Below are positions 26,731 to 36,279 of a stretch of DNA of 64,000 nt, one piece after another. The notes under the pieces were generated by a model. That model searched no databases. It saw nothing but the letters and a program-made list of their open reading frames with translations, and was not told where the DNA came from. Each line of letters begins with the position of its first letter. Positions within the stretch are counted from its first letter, which is position 1. Position numbers and translations under genes: made by a program. This stretch comes from Betaproteobacteria bacterium (GTDB taxonomy: Bacteria; Pseudomonadota; Gammaproteobacteria; Burkholderiales; Casimicrobiaceae): contig JAAFIS010000012.1 of NCBI GenBank assembly GCA_013298695.1, forward strand, positions 1 to 64,000, given 5' to 3'.

Positions 26731-27696
26731 ATGTTCAAAAAAAGTCTAGTATTGTTTGGTTTGTTCTTTGCGACGCACGTTAGCGCGCAAACGGATTACC
26801 CAAACAAACCGATACGGCTCGTGCTCGGATTTCCGGCGGGCGGCAGTGGTGACTTCGTCGGCCGCACAGTCGCGGAAGAAATGTCTAAGTCGCTCGGGCA
26901 GCCAATTGTGATTGACAACAAACCTGGCGCGGGCACCAATATCGCGAGCGAGTTGGTTGCGCGCGCGCCGGCTGATGGCTACACGTTGTTGCTCGGTGGA
27001 TCGTTTAGTCACAGCGTGAATCCGGCGTTGTTTGCGAAGATGCCGGTGGATGTCGCGAAGGATTTCACGCCAATTGGAAAAGTTGCTACGCTGCCCACGA
27101 TCTTCGCGGTGCCTTCCACTTTACCCGTTAGCAACTTGCAGGAGTTCATCGCGTACGCCCGGCGCGAGGGTAACAAAGTGAATTTCGCATCGAGCGGCAT
27201 CGGCTCACCGGGTCATATCGCAGGCGGTTATTTCAATAAGCAAGCGGATTTACAGATGACGCACGTTCCTTACAAGGGTGCAAGCGAGTCAGTGCGCGCA
27301 CTGGTAGCAGGCGAAGTGCAGCTCATCATTACTTCGCCGCCGTCAGTGATGAGTTTTGTGAAGCAGGGCCGCGTGAAAGCGCTTGCGTTGACGACTGCGA
27401 AAGCTTCGCCAATCGTGCCTGGCGTGCCTGGCGCTGAGGAGGCGGGCTTGAAGAATTTCAATCTGGACGGCTGGTACGCGCTCTATGGCCCGGCAAATCT
27501 GCCCCTCACGATTACCAACAAGCTGCATCAAGCACTGAACGCCGCACTCGCTCAACCCGCGATCAAAGAAAAACTGGAGGGGCAGGGCGCGCAGCCCGAT
27601 GCAAGTGCGAGTGTGGAGCAGTTCGTGAGATTCGGCATCGAGGACCGTGCGCGTAACGCGACAATCGTTCGCGATTCAGGCGCGCGCGTCGAATAG
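26731..27696 (+). CDS. Bug-family periplasmic solute-binding receptor
   Basis: A 321-residue tripartite tricarboxylate transporter receptor (Bug family), typical of Burkholderiales. A signal peptide (KKSLVLFGLFFATHVSAQ) ends at about residue 19, followed by the family start YPNKPIRLVLGFPAGGSGDFVGRTVAEEMSKSLGQPIVIDNKPGAGTNIASELVARAPADGYTLLL. VPYKGASESVRALVAGEVQL is also present. ATG 26731 with AGGAGG upstream is the start; a longer frame to 26644 lacks support. No TctA/TctB membrane genes adjoin it, so the transporter partner, if any, is elsewhere. The ligand is unknown. Confidence 0.92.
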   Translation: MFKKSLVLFGLFFATHVSAQTDYPNKPIRLVLGFPAGGSGDFVGRTVAEEMSKSLGQPIVIDNKPGAGTNIASELVARAPADGYTLLLGGSFSHSVNPALFAKMPVDVAKDFTPIGKVATLPTIFAVPSTLPVSNLQEFIAYARREGNKVNFASSGIGSPGHIAGGYFNKQADLQMTHVPYKGASESVRALVAGEVQLIITSPPSVMSFVKQGRVKALALTTAKASPIVPGVPGAEEAGLKNFNLDGWYALYGPANLPLTITNKLHQALNAALAQPAIKEKLEGQGAQPDASASVEQFVRFGIEDRARNATIVRDSGARVE

Positions 27697-27702
27697 CTTG
27701 CA

Positions 27703-28533
27703 ATGAAAATCGTTCACGCAAGCGAAGCACGGAGGAGCGGCGCGTCGGCGCATCGCGATGGCGGCATTTCGTTTACGAGTTTGCTCGAAGGCGAAGAGGA
27801 CACCCCGGGGAATTTTCATCTCATGCTCGTTCACGCTGAGGACTATCACGCGCCACGACATCGCCACAATTTCGATCAGGTTCGTATCGTGCTCGAAGGC
27901 GCGTTTGGCTATGAGAACGGCGTAGTCCAAAACGCGGGCACCTTCGGCTATTTCACCGAAGGCACGTACTACGCGCAAGCCGCGATGGGGCCAAGCACGA
28001 CGTTGTTGCTGCAAGCGGGCGGCGCGAGTGGCTCGGGCTACATGAGTGATCGACAATTACGCGCTGCTGTGGCTCAACTTTCGACACGCGGCACGTTTGC
28101 GGGCGGCGTGTACACCTGGTTGGATCAACACGGCAACAGGCACAATAAAGATGGTTACGAGGCCGCGTGGGAGCATGTGCGATCTTGCGCAATCGCTTAT
28201 TCCAAGCCGCGTTACGCGCAGCCCGTGTTGTGGCATCCGGAAGATTTTGAATGGCGAGAAACTAATTTTCGGGGCGCGTTTTGCAGAACGTTTGGTGCGT
28301 TTACCGAGCGATCACTTCGCGTGTCTGAATGGAAGATTGAGGCGGGCGCAGCTTTCACATATGTAAATAAACTTCAACGCGTAATCGCCTACTGTCTTGG
28401 AGGCAAATGTCATTTAGAGGGTATTTCGCTAAATGCCAAAGACGCCGTCTTTGCCCATTCAAATGAGGAGATAACAGTTGAAGCCGAAAGCGACTGTTCA
28501 TTCATTGTTTTTGAGTTGATGCAATTCGATTAG
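27703..28533 (+). CDS. Cupin-type protein of unknown function
   Basis: A 276-residue protein starting six bases after the Bug receptor stop, so probably co-transcribed. The N-terminal half has a cupin-like pattern: FHLMLVHAEDYHAPRHRHNFDQVRIVLEGAFGYENG (about 38-73), where the HRHNFDQ residues would hold the metal, and GTFGYFTEGTYY. The C-terminal part (about 205-276) resembles a second, weaker cupin barrel (AFTYVNKLQRVIAYCLGGKCHLEG). The pairing with a Bug receptor suggests a small catabolic unit. The substrate is unknown. Confidence 0.75.
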   Translation: MKIVHASEARRSGASAHRDGGISFTSLLEGEEDTPGNFHLMLVHAEDYHAPRHRHNFDQVRIVLEGAFGYENGVVQNAGTFGYFTEGTYYAQAAMGPSTTLLLQAGGASGSGYMSDRQLRAAVAQLSTRGTFAGGVYTWLDQHGNRHNKDGYEAAWEHVRSCAIAYSKPRYAQPVLWHPEDFEWRETNFRGAFCRTFGAFTERSLRVSEWKIEAGAAFTYVNKLQRVIAYCLGGKCHLEGISLNAKDAVFAHSNEEITVEAESDCSFIVFELMQFD

Positions 28534-28546
28534 ATCAAAGCTCCTC

Positions 28547-28578
28547 TTGTTGTTTGTTATTTTGTACTGTATAATCTA
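28547..28578 (+). promoter_or_regulatory. tetR-type gene promoter with overlapping operator-like motif
   Basis: TATAAT (28570-28575) is a perfect -10 box, 17 bases after TTGTTG (28547-28552). The motif TGTACT-N6-TCTA (28563-28578) overlaps the -10 box. The same spaced motif occurs just upstream of the SDR gene at 29221, suggesting the TetR protein represses both. Confidence 0.65.
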
Positions 28579-28599
28579 ATACGTGATATAGTTCTGCTC

Positions 28600-29172
28600 A
28601 TGCCTCGGAAACTCGAATTTGATCGCAATGAAGCGGTCGCCGCCGCCACTGAAACCTTTTGGGAAAAAGGCTACGGCGCGACCTCGCTCGATGATTTGAC
28701 GGAACGTCTCGGCATTGGTCGCGCGAGTTTGTACAACGCCTTTGGTGACAAACGCGCACTGCTGCTTGAGGCGCTAGACGAATATTCCGCTACCGCGCGT
28801 CGTGGGCTCAACGAAGCGCTTGCGAGTAACGTTTCCGGGAAAATCGCGATTACATCGATGCTGGAACGCGTCGCCTGTTGCGACGGAACTGCCGTGCGTG
28901 GTTGCATGTGCGTCACTGTTGGCATTGAGATCAACGGCGCAGATTCAGAAATTCAGCGCACCATCATCAACAACATTGAGCGCATGGAAGATGCGTTTGC
29001 TGCGTTGATCGTTCGCGGTCAAGCCGATGGTTCGGTAAAGCCGGAGATTGATGCGCCTGCCACAGCGAACGCGTTGGCTGCGCTCGTTGTTGGCATCCAC
29101 AGCATGAAGCGGATTGGGGTTGCGCCCTCTGGCTTGCAGCGTGCGGTTGCTGCGCAATTAGCGCTGCTTTAA
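28600..29172 (+). CDS. TetR/AcrR-family transcriptional regulator
   Basis: A 190-residue repressor. The helix-turn-helix domain lies at about 8-55: EAVAAATETFWEKGYGATSLDDLTERLGIGRASLYNAFGDKRALLLEAL. The C-terminal domain begins with helices rich in small residues and contains CCDGTAVRGCMCV, the cysteine-containing pattern common in regulators of oxidoreductase genes. It is followed by an SDR gene in the same direction after 78 bp, and both promoters share an operator-like motif, so autoregulation and control of the SDR are likely. The inducer is unknown. Confidence 0.88.
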   Translation: MPRKLEFDRNEAVAAATETFWEKGYGATSLDDLTERLGIGRASLYNAFGDKRALLLEALDEYSATARRGLNEALASNVSGKIAITSMLERVACCDGTAVRGCMCVTVGIEINGADSEIQRTIINNIERMEDAFAALIVRGQADGSVKPEIDAPATANALAALVVGIHSMKRIGVAPSGLQRAVAAQLALL

Positions 29173-29220
29173 TTTTCGATTGTTTGTCGACGGTTTCCCG
29201 TCAATTTTTTTGCTTTGTTT

Positions 29221-29236
29221 TGTACTAAACGGTCTA
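29221..29236 (+). promoter_or_regulatory. Probable TetR operator before the SDR gene
   Basis: TGTACTAAACGGTCTA has the same TGTACT-N6-TCTA arrangement as the site over the -10 box of the tetR-type gene at 28563-28578. It ends 14 bases before the SDR start codon, a position suited to repression. Confidence 0.55.
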
Positions 29237-29250
29237 GAAAGGACTTTATC

Positions 29251-30003
29251 ATGACAACGAAATTAGCAGTCATCACCGGCGGAAGCACCGGTATCGGGTT
29301 AGCCTCAGCAGTTCGTTTGGCAAAAGAAGGCTACAAAGTCATCGTTACCGGGCGTAATTCGAAATCGCTTTCTGATGCGGCAAAAACGATTGGTGCCAAT
29401 GCAATCACCGTGCAAGCCGACACAGCCAATTTGAGCGATTTGCCAAAGCTAAGACAGGCAGTGACAAGCGCGGGCGGCAAGATCGATTTCTTGTTTATCA
29501 ATGCGGGTGTTGCGCTGTTCGCGCCCATCGAGCAAGTCACGCCGGAGTTTTTTGACAATCAAATGAACATCAACGTTCGCGGTGCGTACTTCACAACGCA
29601 AGCGCTCCTTCCGCACATGAACGATGGCGGATCGATTGCGTTTAACGCGAGCATCGCAAAGGATGTTGGATTTCCCGGCGCGACGGTGTATGGCGCGACC
29701 AAAGCGGCGCTAGCCTCGATCGTTCGAGCGCTTGCTGCAGAGCTGGCTGTACGAAAAATTCGTGTGAATGCAATCTCACCAGGACCGATTGAAACCCCGA
29801 TCTACAACAAAATGGGTATGCCACAAGCGCAGCTCGACGGCTTCGCAGCCATGATGCAGGGCGTGGTGCCGCTCAAACGATTCGGTGGCGCTGATGAAGT
29901 TGGCGATCTAATTGCGTTTTTGGCTAGCGATCAATCGCGGTACATCACTGGCGTTGATATTCCGATTGATGGCGGTTTCTTGCTTGGGAAGATGGCGGCG
30001 TAA
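29251..30003 (+). CDS. Short-chain dehydrogenase/reductase (SDR)
   Basis: A 250-residue classical SDR. The nucleotide-binding motif TGGSTGIG is at about 10-17, NAG at about 85-87, the active-site Ser within FNASIAKD, and the YxxxK pair in YGATKAA. The C-terminal GADEVGDLIAFLASDQSRYITGVDIPIDGGF is typical. The Arg in VTGRNSK after beta-2 suggests a preference for NADP(H). ATG 29251 with AAAGGA upstream was chosen over an in-frame ATG at 29215, which would lie upstream of the operator-like site. It is likely controlled by the preceding TetR protein. The substrate is unknown. Confidence 0.9.
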   Translation: MTTKLAVITGGSTGIGLASAVRLAKEGYKVIVTGRNSKSLSDAAKTIGANAITVQADTANLSDLPKLRQAVTSAGGKIDFLFINAGVALFAPIEQVTPEFFDNQMNINVRGAYFTTQALLPHMNDGGSIAFNASIAKDVGFPGATVYGATKAALASIVRALAAELAVRKIRVNAISPGPIETPIYNKMGMPQAQLDGFAAMMQGVVPLKRFGGADEVGDLIAFLASDQSRYITGVDIPIDGGFLLGKMAA

Positions 30004-30026
30004 TTTTCAATCTGAGCTGACTCATG

Positions 30027-30055
30027 AAAAACGCCCCTTGCGGGGCGTTTTTTTT
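30027..30055. terminator. Bidirectional intrinsic terminator between SDR and rne
   Basis: AAAAACGCCCC-TTG-CGGGGCGTTTTTTTT forms a strong GC stem with T runs on both strands, placed between the convergent SDR and rne genes. Confidence 0.9.
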
Positions 30056-30074
30056 ATCGAACGAAGCAGTAAAA

Positions 30075-32984
30075 CTATTTTGATTCGTTGCTCGTGGTGC
30101 CAGTTTCAACCATTTGCATTGGCGCATCTTCTACCGACTTGCGCGCTGGACGAGGACGCCCACGCGGTGCGGCCGGTTCGGCAGTAGCCGGTGCCGGTGC
30201 GGCTGACTTGGTCTCCATCATCTGAATACCTGCGGTTTCCGGCAACACGTAGGTGAACGCGCGCGGGGCGAGTTCGCGTGCTGGAGCCGGAACCGAAGCG
30301 GGGGCCGCCACGGGTTGTGCTGGTGGTGCAGAAACTGCGGGTTCAGCTTTAGCGTATGAACCCCGGTTTTCTTGGGAAGCCACCCCGTTGGCTGGCAACA
30401 ATGATCCAGCCTCTGGATTTGCTGTTTGCCCATTCGAGTCGGCGTTATAAGATGATTGTTGATCACCCGCTTCACGATCTCGACGCTGACGAGGCTCGCC
30501 GCGCTCGCCACGGTCTGCCCGATCCGCACGCGGTGGGCGTTCGCGTCGTTCTTGCTGCACCGGCGCTACGTTGTCATCCGCTGGGATGAGCGGCGCACCG
30601 CCTTGCATTGACGTGACGCTTGTCGAGTTCGATACGATCGGATTGCCCATTTCATCGGTAATCGTCGCTTCTTGAGCGCGCGGAGCACGCTCGGTGCGTT
30701 CACCGCGTTCACGACGCTCACCGCGATCACGATTGCGACCACCGCGCTCACCGCGTTCACGCCGCTCGTTCGGTGCCGCGTTTTGACCCGCGACTGGGCT
30801 TTCTATGGCTGCGGAAGTCTGTTGAACGATTGCGTCGGTGTCGGCGAGTTGCTGCGAAGATTTTTGAGCTTGCGGCGCTCGATCTTGTCTTGGCGGACGC
30901 TCACCCTGCGGTTTGCGCTCTTCGCGTTGACGGTTCTCAGTTTTTTGTGAATCATCTTTACGACCGTCGCGCTTATCGTCGCGGCGCTCATCTTTACGAT
31001 CGCCCCTGTCGTTGCGGTCGCTGCGGTCGGTGCGGTCTTTGCGCTCGCCGCCAGCAGCGTTGCGATCATTTCGGTCTTTACGATCGCCACGATCATTGCT
31101 TGAGCTGCGATCATTGCGACCGCCGCGATCCTTGCGATCCCCGCGACCATTCCGGTCGTTTCGGTCGCCACGATCATTGCGATCTTTACGATCACCGCGC
31201 GCCTCAGTTTTGGCTGGAGCGGTTGCGGCTACAGTGGTTGCTTTTGCATCCGCTGCGTCGCTCACGAAGATTGATTTCACCCGAGCCCACAAGCCCACTT
31301 TCTTAGCCGCGGGTGCGGTCATTGGTGCTGCAACGACAGGCGAGGGTGAAGGCGCAGGCGCAGAGGTCGGAGCCGGTTGCGAAGGCGTGATCCCTTTCAC
31401 AGCGGCTTCCTGCTTCACTTCGTTGGCTTCCTGCCTGATCGCTTCAACCGGATCGATCACTTCAGGACGTTCGACCAACTTGTAGCTTGTGAGCATTGGT
31501 TCAGACGAATTTAGCTCGTCATGCTTCAAGCGTTGAACGGTGTAGTTGGGTGTTTCCAAATACATGTTTGGAATCAGCACCACGCTGATTTTCAAACGCG
31601 ATTCGAGCGTTTGGATTTCGAAACGCTTTTCGTTGAGCAAATACGTTGCGACATCGACAGGCACTTGCGCGACGACTTGTGCGCTGTTGTCTTTCATCGC
31701 TTCTTCTTGGATGATGCGCAGGATGTGCAGCGCGATCGATTCGGTCGAACGAATATGACCCGTGCCGTGACAACGTGGACACGGCAGATGCGCGGAATCG
31801 CCCAAGCTTGGCTTCAAGCGCTGACGCGACAATTCCATTAAACCAAAGCGCGAAATCTTTCCGATTTGAACGCGCGCCCGATCAAGCTTCATCGCGTCGC
31901 GCAGTTTGTCTTCAACGTCGCGCTGATGTTTGCCCGATTCCATGTCGATAAAGTCGACTACTACCAGGCCACCCAAGTCGCGCAAACGCAGTTGGCGGGC
32001 AACTTCTTCGGCGGCTTCCAAGTTCGTGTTGAACGCGGTTGCTTCGATGTCGGCGCCCTTGGTGGCGCGCGCTGAGTTCACGTCGATGGCGACCAGTGCT
32101 TCGGTGTGATCAATAACGATCGCGCCACCGGACGGAAGATTTACCGTACGGCTAAATGCGCTCTCAATTTGATGCTCAATTTGGAAACGCGAGAACAGGG
32201 GCACGTCGTCGCGATACACCTTCACGCGATTGACCATGTTTGGCATCACGTGACCCATGAAGCCTTTGGCTTGCTCGGCGATCTCTTCGGTGTCGATCAA
32301 AATCTCACCGATGTCTTGCGTGTAGTAGTCGCGGATCGCGCGAATCACTAGGCTTGATTCTTGATAGATCAATTCCGGCGCTTTGAGCGTTTTAGCGGCA
32401 CCATCGATGGCGCTCCACAACTGCATCAGGTAATTTAAGTCCCACTGCAATTCTTCCACGCTGCGACCGATACCGGCGGTGCGCGCGATGATGCTCATGC
32501 CGTTGGGCACTTCGAGCTGCGCCATGGTGTCGCGCAATTCGTTTCGCTCTTCGCCTTCGATGCGACGCGATACGCCGCCACCGCGTGGATTGTTTGGCAT
32601 CAACACCAAGTAGCGACCGGCGAGCGAGATAAAGCTCGTGAGCGCTGCGCCTTTATTTCCGCGTTCGTCTTTTTCGACTTGAACGAGAATTTCCTGACCG
32701 ACGCGAAGCCCGTCTGCGATCTTGTTGCGATTCATCTCGCCGTCAACTTTGACGACGGTGCGCGCAATTTCTTTGAACGGCAAGAAGCCGTTGCGCTCGG
32801 TGCCGTAGTCAACGAAGCAGGCTTCGAGTGACGGCTCAATTCGAGTGAGCGTGCCTTTGTAAATGTTTGACTTGCGCTGCTCCTTGGAAGCAGATTCGAT
32901 GTCGAGATCGATCAGTTTCTGACCGTCGACGATAGCGACGCGAAGCTCTTCGGCTTGCGTGGCATTAAACAGCATGCGTTTCAT
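30075..32984 (-). CDS. rne: Ribonuclease E
   Basis: RNase E is the essential endonuclease of mRNA decay and rRNA/tRNA processing. The 969 residues start [18 protein letters not shown]. They contain the S1 domain (about 36-120), the catalytic region with the Mg-binding Asp residues in [15 protein letters not shown] (about 296-310) and [17 protein letters not shown], and the Zn-link CPRCHGTG (about 401-408). Beyond ~520 is a disordered region with Arg/Asp/Gly-rich blocks at about 594-700, 738-771 and 810-843, probably RNA-binding. It is divergent from rluC with a 650-bp gap, consistent with a long autoregulatory leader. Confidence 0.96.
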   Translation of the reverse strand: MKRMLFNATQAEELRVAIVDGQKLIDLDIESASKEQRKSNIYKGTLTRIEPSLEACFVDYGTERNGFLPFKEIARTVVKVDGEMNRNKIADGLRVGQEILVQVEKDERGNKGAALTSFISLAGRYLVLMPNNPRGGGVSRRIEGEERNELRDTMAQLEVPNGMSIIARTAGIGRSVEELQWDLNYLMQLWSAIDGAAKTLKAPELIYQESSLVIRAIRDYYTQDIGEILIDTEEIAEQAKGFMGHVMPNMVNRVKVYRDDVPLFSRFQIEHQIESAFSRTVNLPSGGAIVIDHTEALVAIDVNSARATKGADIEATAFNTNLEAAEEVARQLRLRDLGGLVVVDFIDMESGKHQRDVEDKLRDAMKLDRARVQIGKISRFGLMELSRQRLKPSLGDSAHLPCPRCHGTGHIRSTESIALHILRIIQEEAMKDNSAQVVAQVPVDVATYLLNEKRFEIQTLESRLKISVVLIPNMYLETPNYTVQRLKHDELNSSEPMLTSYKLVERPEVIDPVEAIRQEANEVKQEAAVKGITPSQPAPTSAPAPSPSPVVAAPMTAPAAKKVGLWARVKSIFVSDAADAKATTVAATAPAKTEARGDRKDRNDRGDRNDRNGRGDRKDRGGRNDRSSSNDRGDRKDRNDRNAAGGERKDRTDRSDRNDRGDRKDERRDDKRDGRKDDSQKTENRQREERKPQGERPPRQDRAPQAQKSSQQLADTDAIVQQTSAAIESPVAGQNAAPNERRERGERGGRNRDRGERRERGERTERAPRAQEATITDEMGNPIVSNSTSVTSMQGGAPLIPADDNVAPVQQERRERPPRADRADRGERGEPRQRRDREAGDQQSSYNADSNGQTANPEAGSLLPANGVASQENRGSYAKAEPAVSAPPAQPVAAPASVPAPARELAPRAFTYVLPETAGIQMMETKSAAPAPATAEPAAPRGRPRPARKSVEDAPMQMVETGTTSNESK

Positions 32985-33634
32985 GCGTAACCTCTCGTGT
33001 CGTTTAACGACCGAGGCGAAAGCGCGAGGAGACGGGTGAGCGAAAGCGCGTTGAACGAGCGAAGATTCGGACGGCGCGAATTCAGAAACTGAATCGCTAG
33101 TCGGAAATCGCTCTGCGCAGGCTTGAAAGGAAGAGCGTCAAGGGATGTGCCGCAGCTGCGGGTGGTGGATCACACTCACGCGCGCACGACCGCGCTGCAA
33201 CACGATGGGCGCGCTTGGCGCTCTCGGATGCAACGGAATCGGTGTAGGCAACAAATGCGCTGGCGCGCGGATTCATGACGACTTATTCTTCTACTGAGCC
33301 GTCAACGTTTGGAACGTTAACGCCTCGGTCAAACACTTTTTCGCAAACCACGCCGTCTCTTGTGCGAGCGGCTCGGTAGCCAAACTTCTAATGTTGTCGC
33401 TTTGATCGGTAGCAACTAAACCGTGCTCCGGATGCACTTCCAGTGAAAGCGCTTTGGGTAAGATGCCTTGTTGACAAGACTTTCAAACGTTGCGCGCATG
33501 AGCTCAACGCTTAGTCGCGTGAACCCGAAAATGCTGGCCCGAAATGTCTTTCGATTCACTGCGCTGACCGCCGCCAGCCATTCGCTGACGACACGTCAAT
33601 CAATATCTCGGAAAACATTAAAATTATAAGCTAA
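32985..33634. other. 650-bp intergenic region between rne and rluC
   Basis: No convincing gene is seen. On the minus strand this is probably the rne 5' untranslated leader, which in E. coli is about 360 nt and mediates feedback by RNase E. The plus strand contains a 50-codon frame (33145-33297) without further support. Near the rluC end, TATAAG (33625-33630) lies five bases before the rluC ATG, which would give a nearly leaderless mRNA if used. Confidence 0.5.
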
Positions 33635-34660
33635 ATGAAGAACTTACGAACGTTGGCTGTGAAACCGCTCGAAGCTCGCTCAGCGCCAGATGCACGGCCC
33701 TCAGCCGTCGAGTTGCGCGCGCCAGCGGAGCCGCGCTCGCCGGAGGTAAGAAAAGTCTTGATCACTATCGCTCACGCGGGCCAACGCGTTGACAATTTCT
33801 TGATCCGCGAACTCAAAGGCGTGCCCAAAACCCACGTTTACCGCATTCTGCGCTCGGGCGAAGTCCGGGTGAATGGCGGGCGCGTCAGGGCTGAAACCAA
33901 GCTCGAAGCGGGCGATGAACTGCGAATTCCCCCGGTTCGGGTTGCCGAAGCACCTGCGCACCTGCAGCTGACTACGGCGTTTCCGCACGAAATTGTGTTT
34001 GAGGATGACCACTTGCTTGCGGTCAATAAGCCGTCGGGCGTTGCGGTGCATGGCGGCTCCGGAGTCAGTTTCGGTGTGATCGAACAGTTGCGCATGGCGC
34101 GGCCCAACGCACCGCTGCTTGAGTTGGTGCATCGGCTGGATCGCGAAACCTCGGGCGTTCTGTTCATTGCAAAAACACGTGCGGCGCTGGTGGGGATGCA
34201 CGAAACCCTGCGTGAAAAATCGGGCGATAAACGCTACCTCGCAGCGGTTAAAGGCGAGTGGGTGAATGATCGGCAACACGTCAAAGCGCCGCTCGCCAAA
34301 TTCACTCAGGCCGATGGCGAGCGCCGGGTGCAGGTTGATCGCGAAGAAGGCCAGTTTGCGCACACGATTTTCAATCTGTTGGAGCGTCGCGCTGACATGT
34401 CGCTCCTAGAAGCAGAATTGCTCACCGGCCGCACCCATCAAATCCGCGTGCATTGCGCCCACCTTGGGTTTCCCATCGCAGGTGACACCAAATACGGTGA
34501 TCCGGCGTGGAACAAATTGCTCAAAACGCAGGGCTTGCCGCGCATGTTTTTGCACGCCAAATCGTTTGAGTTCGAGCACCCAATTTCGGGCGAGGCGATG
34601 AAGGTTGAAGCGCCGTTGTCGAAGGAACTGGCGACGTTTTGGTACGGCGGCGCGAAATGA
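33635..34660 (+). CDS. rluC: 23S rRNA pseudouridine synthase RluC
   Basis: RluC makes pseudouridines 955, 2504 and 2580 in 23S rRNA. The 341-residue protein has a ~40-residue N-terminal extension, an S4 RNA-binding domain (QRVDNFLIRELKGVPKTHVYRILRSGEVRVNGGR, about 52-85), and the catalytic domain with HRLDRETSG, the Asp at about 168. KRYLAAVKGEW and LLTGRTHQIRVHCAHLGFPIAGDTKYGD follow. It is divergent from rne, as in most proteobacteria, and overlaps the next gene by ATGA. Confidence 0.95.
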   Translation: MKNLRTLAVKPLEARSAPDARPSAVELRAPAEPRSPEVRKVLITIAHAGQRVDNFLIRELKGVPKTHVYRILRSGEVRVNGGRVRAETKLEAGDELRIPPVRVAEAPAHLQLTTAFPHEIVFEDDHLLAVNKPSGVAVHGGSGVSFGVIEQLRMARPNAPLLELVHRLDRETSGVLFIAKTRAALVGMHETLREKSGDKRYLAAVKGEWVNDRQHVKAPLAKFTQADGERRVQVDREEGQFAHTIFNLLERRADMSLLEAELLTGRTHQIRVHCAHLGFPIAGDTKYGDPAWNKLLKTQGLPRMFLHAKSFEFEHPISGEAMKVEAPLSKELATFWYGGAK

Positions 34661-35313
34661 CAAAGCGCTTCCCGCTCATCATTTTCGATTGGGACGGCAC
34701 GCTTGCTGATTCAACCGCAGTGATTCGGCGCGCGCTACAACACGCGGCTGCCGAGACGGGCTATCCCATACCAACTGACGAACAAGCGTCATACATCATC
34801 GGTCTGGGGCTATCCGCCGCCATGGAACATGCCATTCCAACACTGCGCAATGAGGATTTGCCGCAAATCATCGAGCACTATCGGCGCTACTTCGTTGCGC
34901 ACGAAAGCGAAATCGTTCTTTTCGAAGGTGTACGCCCAATGCTTACGGCGCTACACGGGCAAGGTCATGAGTTGGCAGTTGCGACCGGTAAGTCACGTCG
35001 CGGCCTCGATCGCGCTTTCGAAACGCTCGGATTGCGCGAATTTTTTGTCACGTCGCGCTGCGCTGACGAAGGCTTTTCCAAACCGCATCCGGGAATGCTC
35101 CATGCGATTTACGACGCCACGGGATTTGATCCGCAACAATCGGTGATGATCGGTGACACTACGCACGATTTACAACTCGCGGCGAATGCAGGCTGTGTTG
35201 GCATCGGCGTCACCTACGGCGCACACGATCCGAGTTTGCTGCGTGATGTGCCTGCGCTCGCTCTGGTAGATTCTGTGCATCAACTGCATGATTTTTTGAA
35301 AGAACACGCCTAA
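34657..35313 (+). CDS. HAD-superfamily hydrolase, subfamily IA
   Basis: A 218-residue HAD phosphatase, similar to phosphoglycolate phosphatases. Motif I is FDWDGTLADS (about 9-18), motif II ATGKSRRGL, motif III lysine KPHPGML and motif IV MIGDTTHDLQLAANAG. The helical cap lies at about 20-90. ATG 34657 overlaps the rluC stop (ATGA) and starts MTKRFPLIIFDWDG; an earlier in-frame start lies inside rluC. A separate Gph-like gene is at 47790, so this one likely has another substrate. It is coupled to rluC and the S49 peptidase. Confidence 0.9.
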   Translation: MTKRFPLIIFDWDGTLADSTAVIRRALQHAAAETGYPIPTDEQASYIIGLGLSAAMEHAIPTLRNEDLPQIIEHYRRYFVAHESEIVLFEGVRPMLTALHGQGHELAVATGKSRRGLDRAFETLGLREFFVTSRCADEGFSKPHPGMLHAIYDATGFDPQQSVMIGDTTHDLQLAANAGCVGIGVTYGAHDPSLLRDVPALALVDSVHQLHDFLKEHA

Positions 35314-36270
35314 ATGGACGACCAAATGCCAACGCAATCGGGTTGGGAGAGAGAGCTCGTAACCAAGCTCGCGATGATGAATATTAAAGAGCAGCGTGCG
35401 CGTCGTCGCTGGTCGCTGTTTTGGAAGTTTGCGTGGTTCGTACTCGCGGCATTGCTGCTCGCGTATGTCCTGGGTTTTATTGGCGACAACGGAAAATCCG
35501 ACACCGTTGGGCGTCACACCGCGCTAGTGAAACTTGAAGGTGTGATCGACGACAAAAGTGTCGCAAGCGCTGAAAATATCAATGCAGCACTGAAAGCCGC
35601 ATTCACAGCAAGCGATAGTGTTGGTGTGGTGTTGCAAATTAATTCGCCGGGCGGCTCGCCGGTGCAATCGCAGCGCATCTACAACGAGATTAAGCGTTTA
35701 CGCAAAGACAATCCAGAAAAACCGTTGTATGTCGTGGTCGATGAGCTGTGCGCATCAGGCGGCTATTTTGTGGCGGCAGCGGCTGACAAAATTTATGTAG
35801 ATGGTTCAAGCCTCGTGGGATCGATTGGCGTGATCTTTCAGAATGTCGGTGTCGACAAGGCGATGGAAAAATTGGGCATCGAAAACCGCACCGTCACGGC
35901 GGGCGAAAACAAAGCCTTTATGGATCCGCTCTCGCCGATGAAGCCAGAGCACAAAGCGCACTTGGAATCGATGCTTGCCGACGTGCATCAGCAGTTCATC
36001 AAAGCGGTGAAAGACGGGCGCGGCGATCGACTCAAAGCGAACACGCCGGGTCTCTTCAGCGGATTGATTTGGACCGGGAATAAGGCCGTTGAAAATGGCT
36101 TGGTTGACGCGCTCGGTTCGGTGGAATCAGTGGCGCGCGATGTGGTCAAGGCCGACGATCTTGTCGACTACACAATTGAAGAGAGTGCGTTTGATAAATT
36201 CGCACGGCGCCTTGGAACGCAGTTCGGCGCGGGCGTAATGCAGTCGCTCAACAAGATTAGCTGGAAATAG
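35314..36270 (+). CDS. S49-family signal peptide peptidase (SppA-like)
   Basis: A 318-residue membrane-anchored serine peptidase. A single transmembrane segment (FWKFAWFVLAALLLAYVLGFIG, about 36-57) anchors it, with the active domain in the periplasm. LQINSPGGSPVQS and the nucleophile motif DELCASGGYFVAAAADKIYVDGSSLVGSIGVI (Ser in CASGGY at about 147) match the short, single-domain SppA group. Such enzymes degrade cleaved signal peptides or membrane proteins. The ATG follows the HAD stop without any gap, so it is surely co-transcribed with rluC and the HAD gene. Confidence 0.92.
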   Translation: MDDQMPTQSGWERELVTKLAMMNIKEQRARRRWSLFWKFAWFVLAALLLAYVLGFIGDNGKSDTVGRHTALVKLEGVIDDKSVASAENINAALKAAFTASDSVGVVLQINSPGGSPVQSQRIYNEIKRLRKDNPEKPLYVVVDELCASGGYFVAAAADKIYVDGSSLVGSIGVIFQNVGVDKAMEKLGIENRTVTAGENKAFMDPLSPMKPEHKAHLESMLADVHQQFIKAVKDGRGDRLKANTPGLFSGLIWTGNKAVENGLVDALGSVESVARDVVKADDLVDYTIEESAFDKFARRLGTQFGAGVMQSLNKISWK

Positions 36271-36279
36271 GTTTTGCCC

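Noticed and set aside
30672-31485. Plus-strand Arg/Ser-rich frames opposite rne
   Set aside because: They mirror the DR/RG repeats of RNase E and have no ribosome site or homology.
33145-33297. 50-codon plus-strand frame with five cysteines in the rne-rluC gap
   Set aside because: The ribosome site is weak, no family is recognised, and composition fits chance in GC-rich DNA. It is mentioned only within the gap entry.
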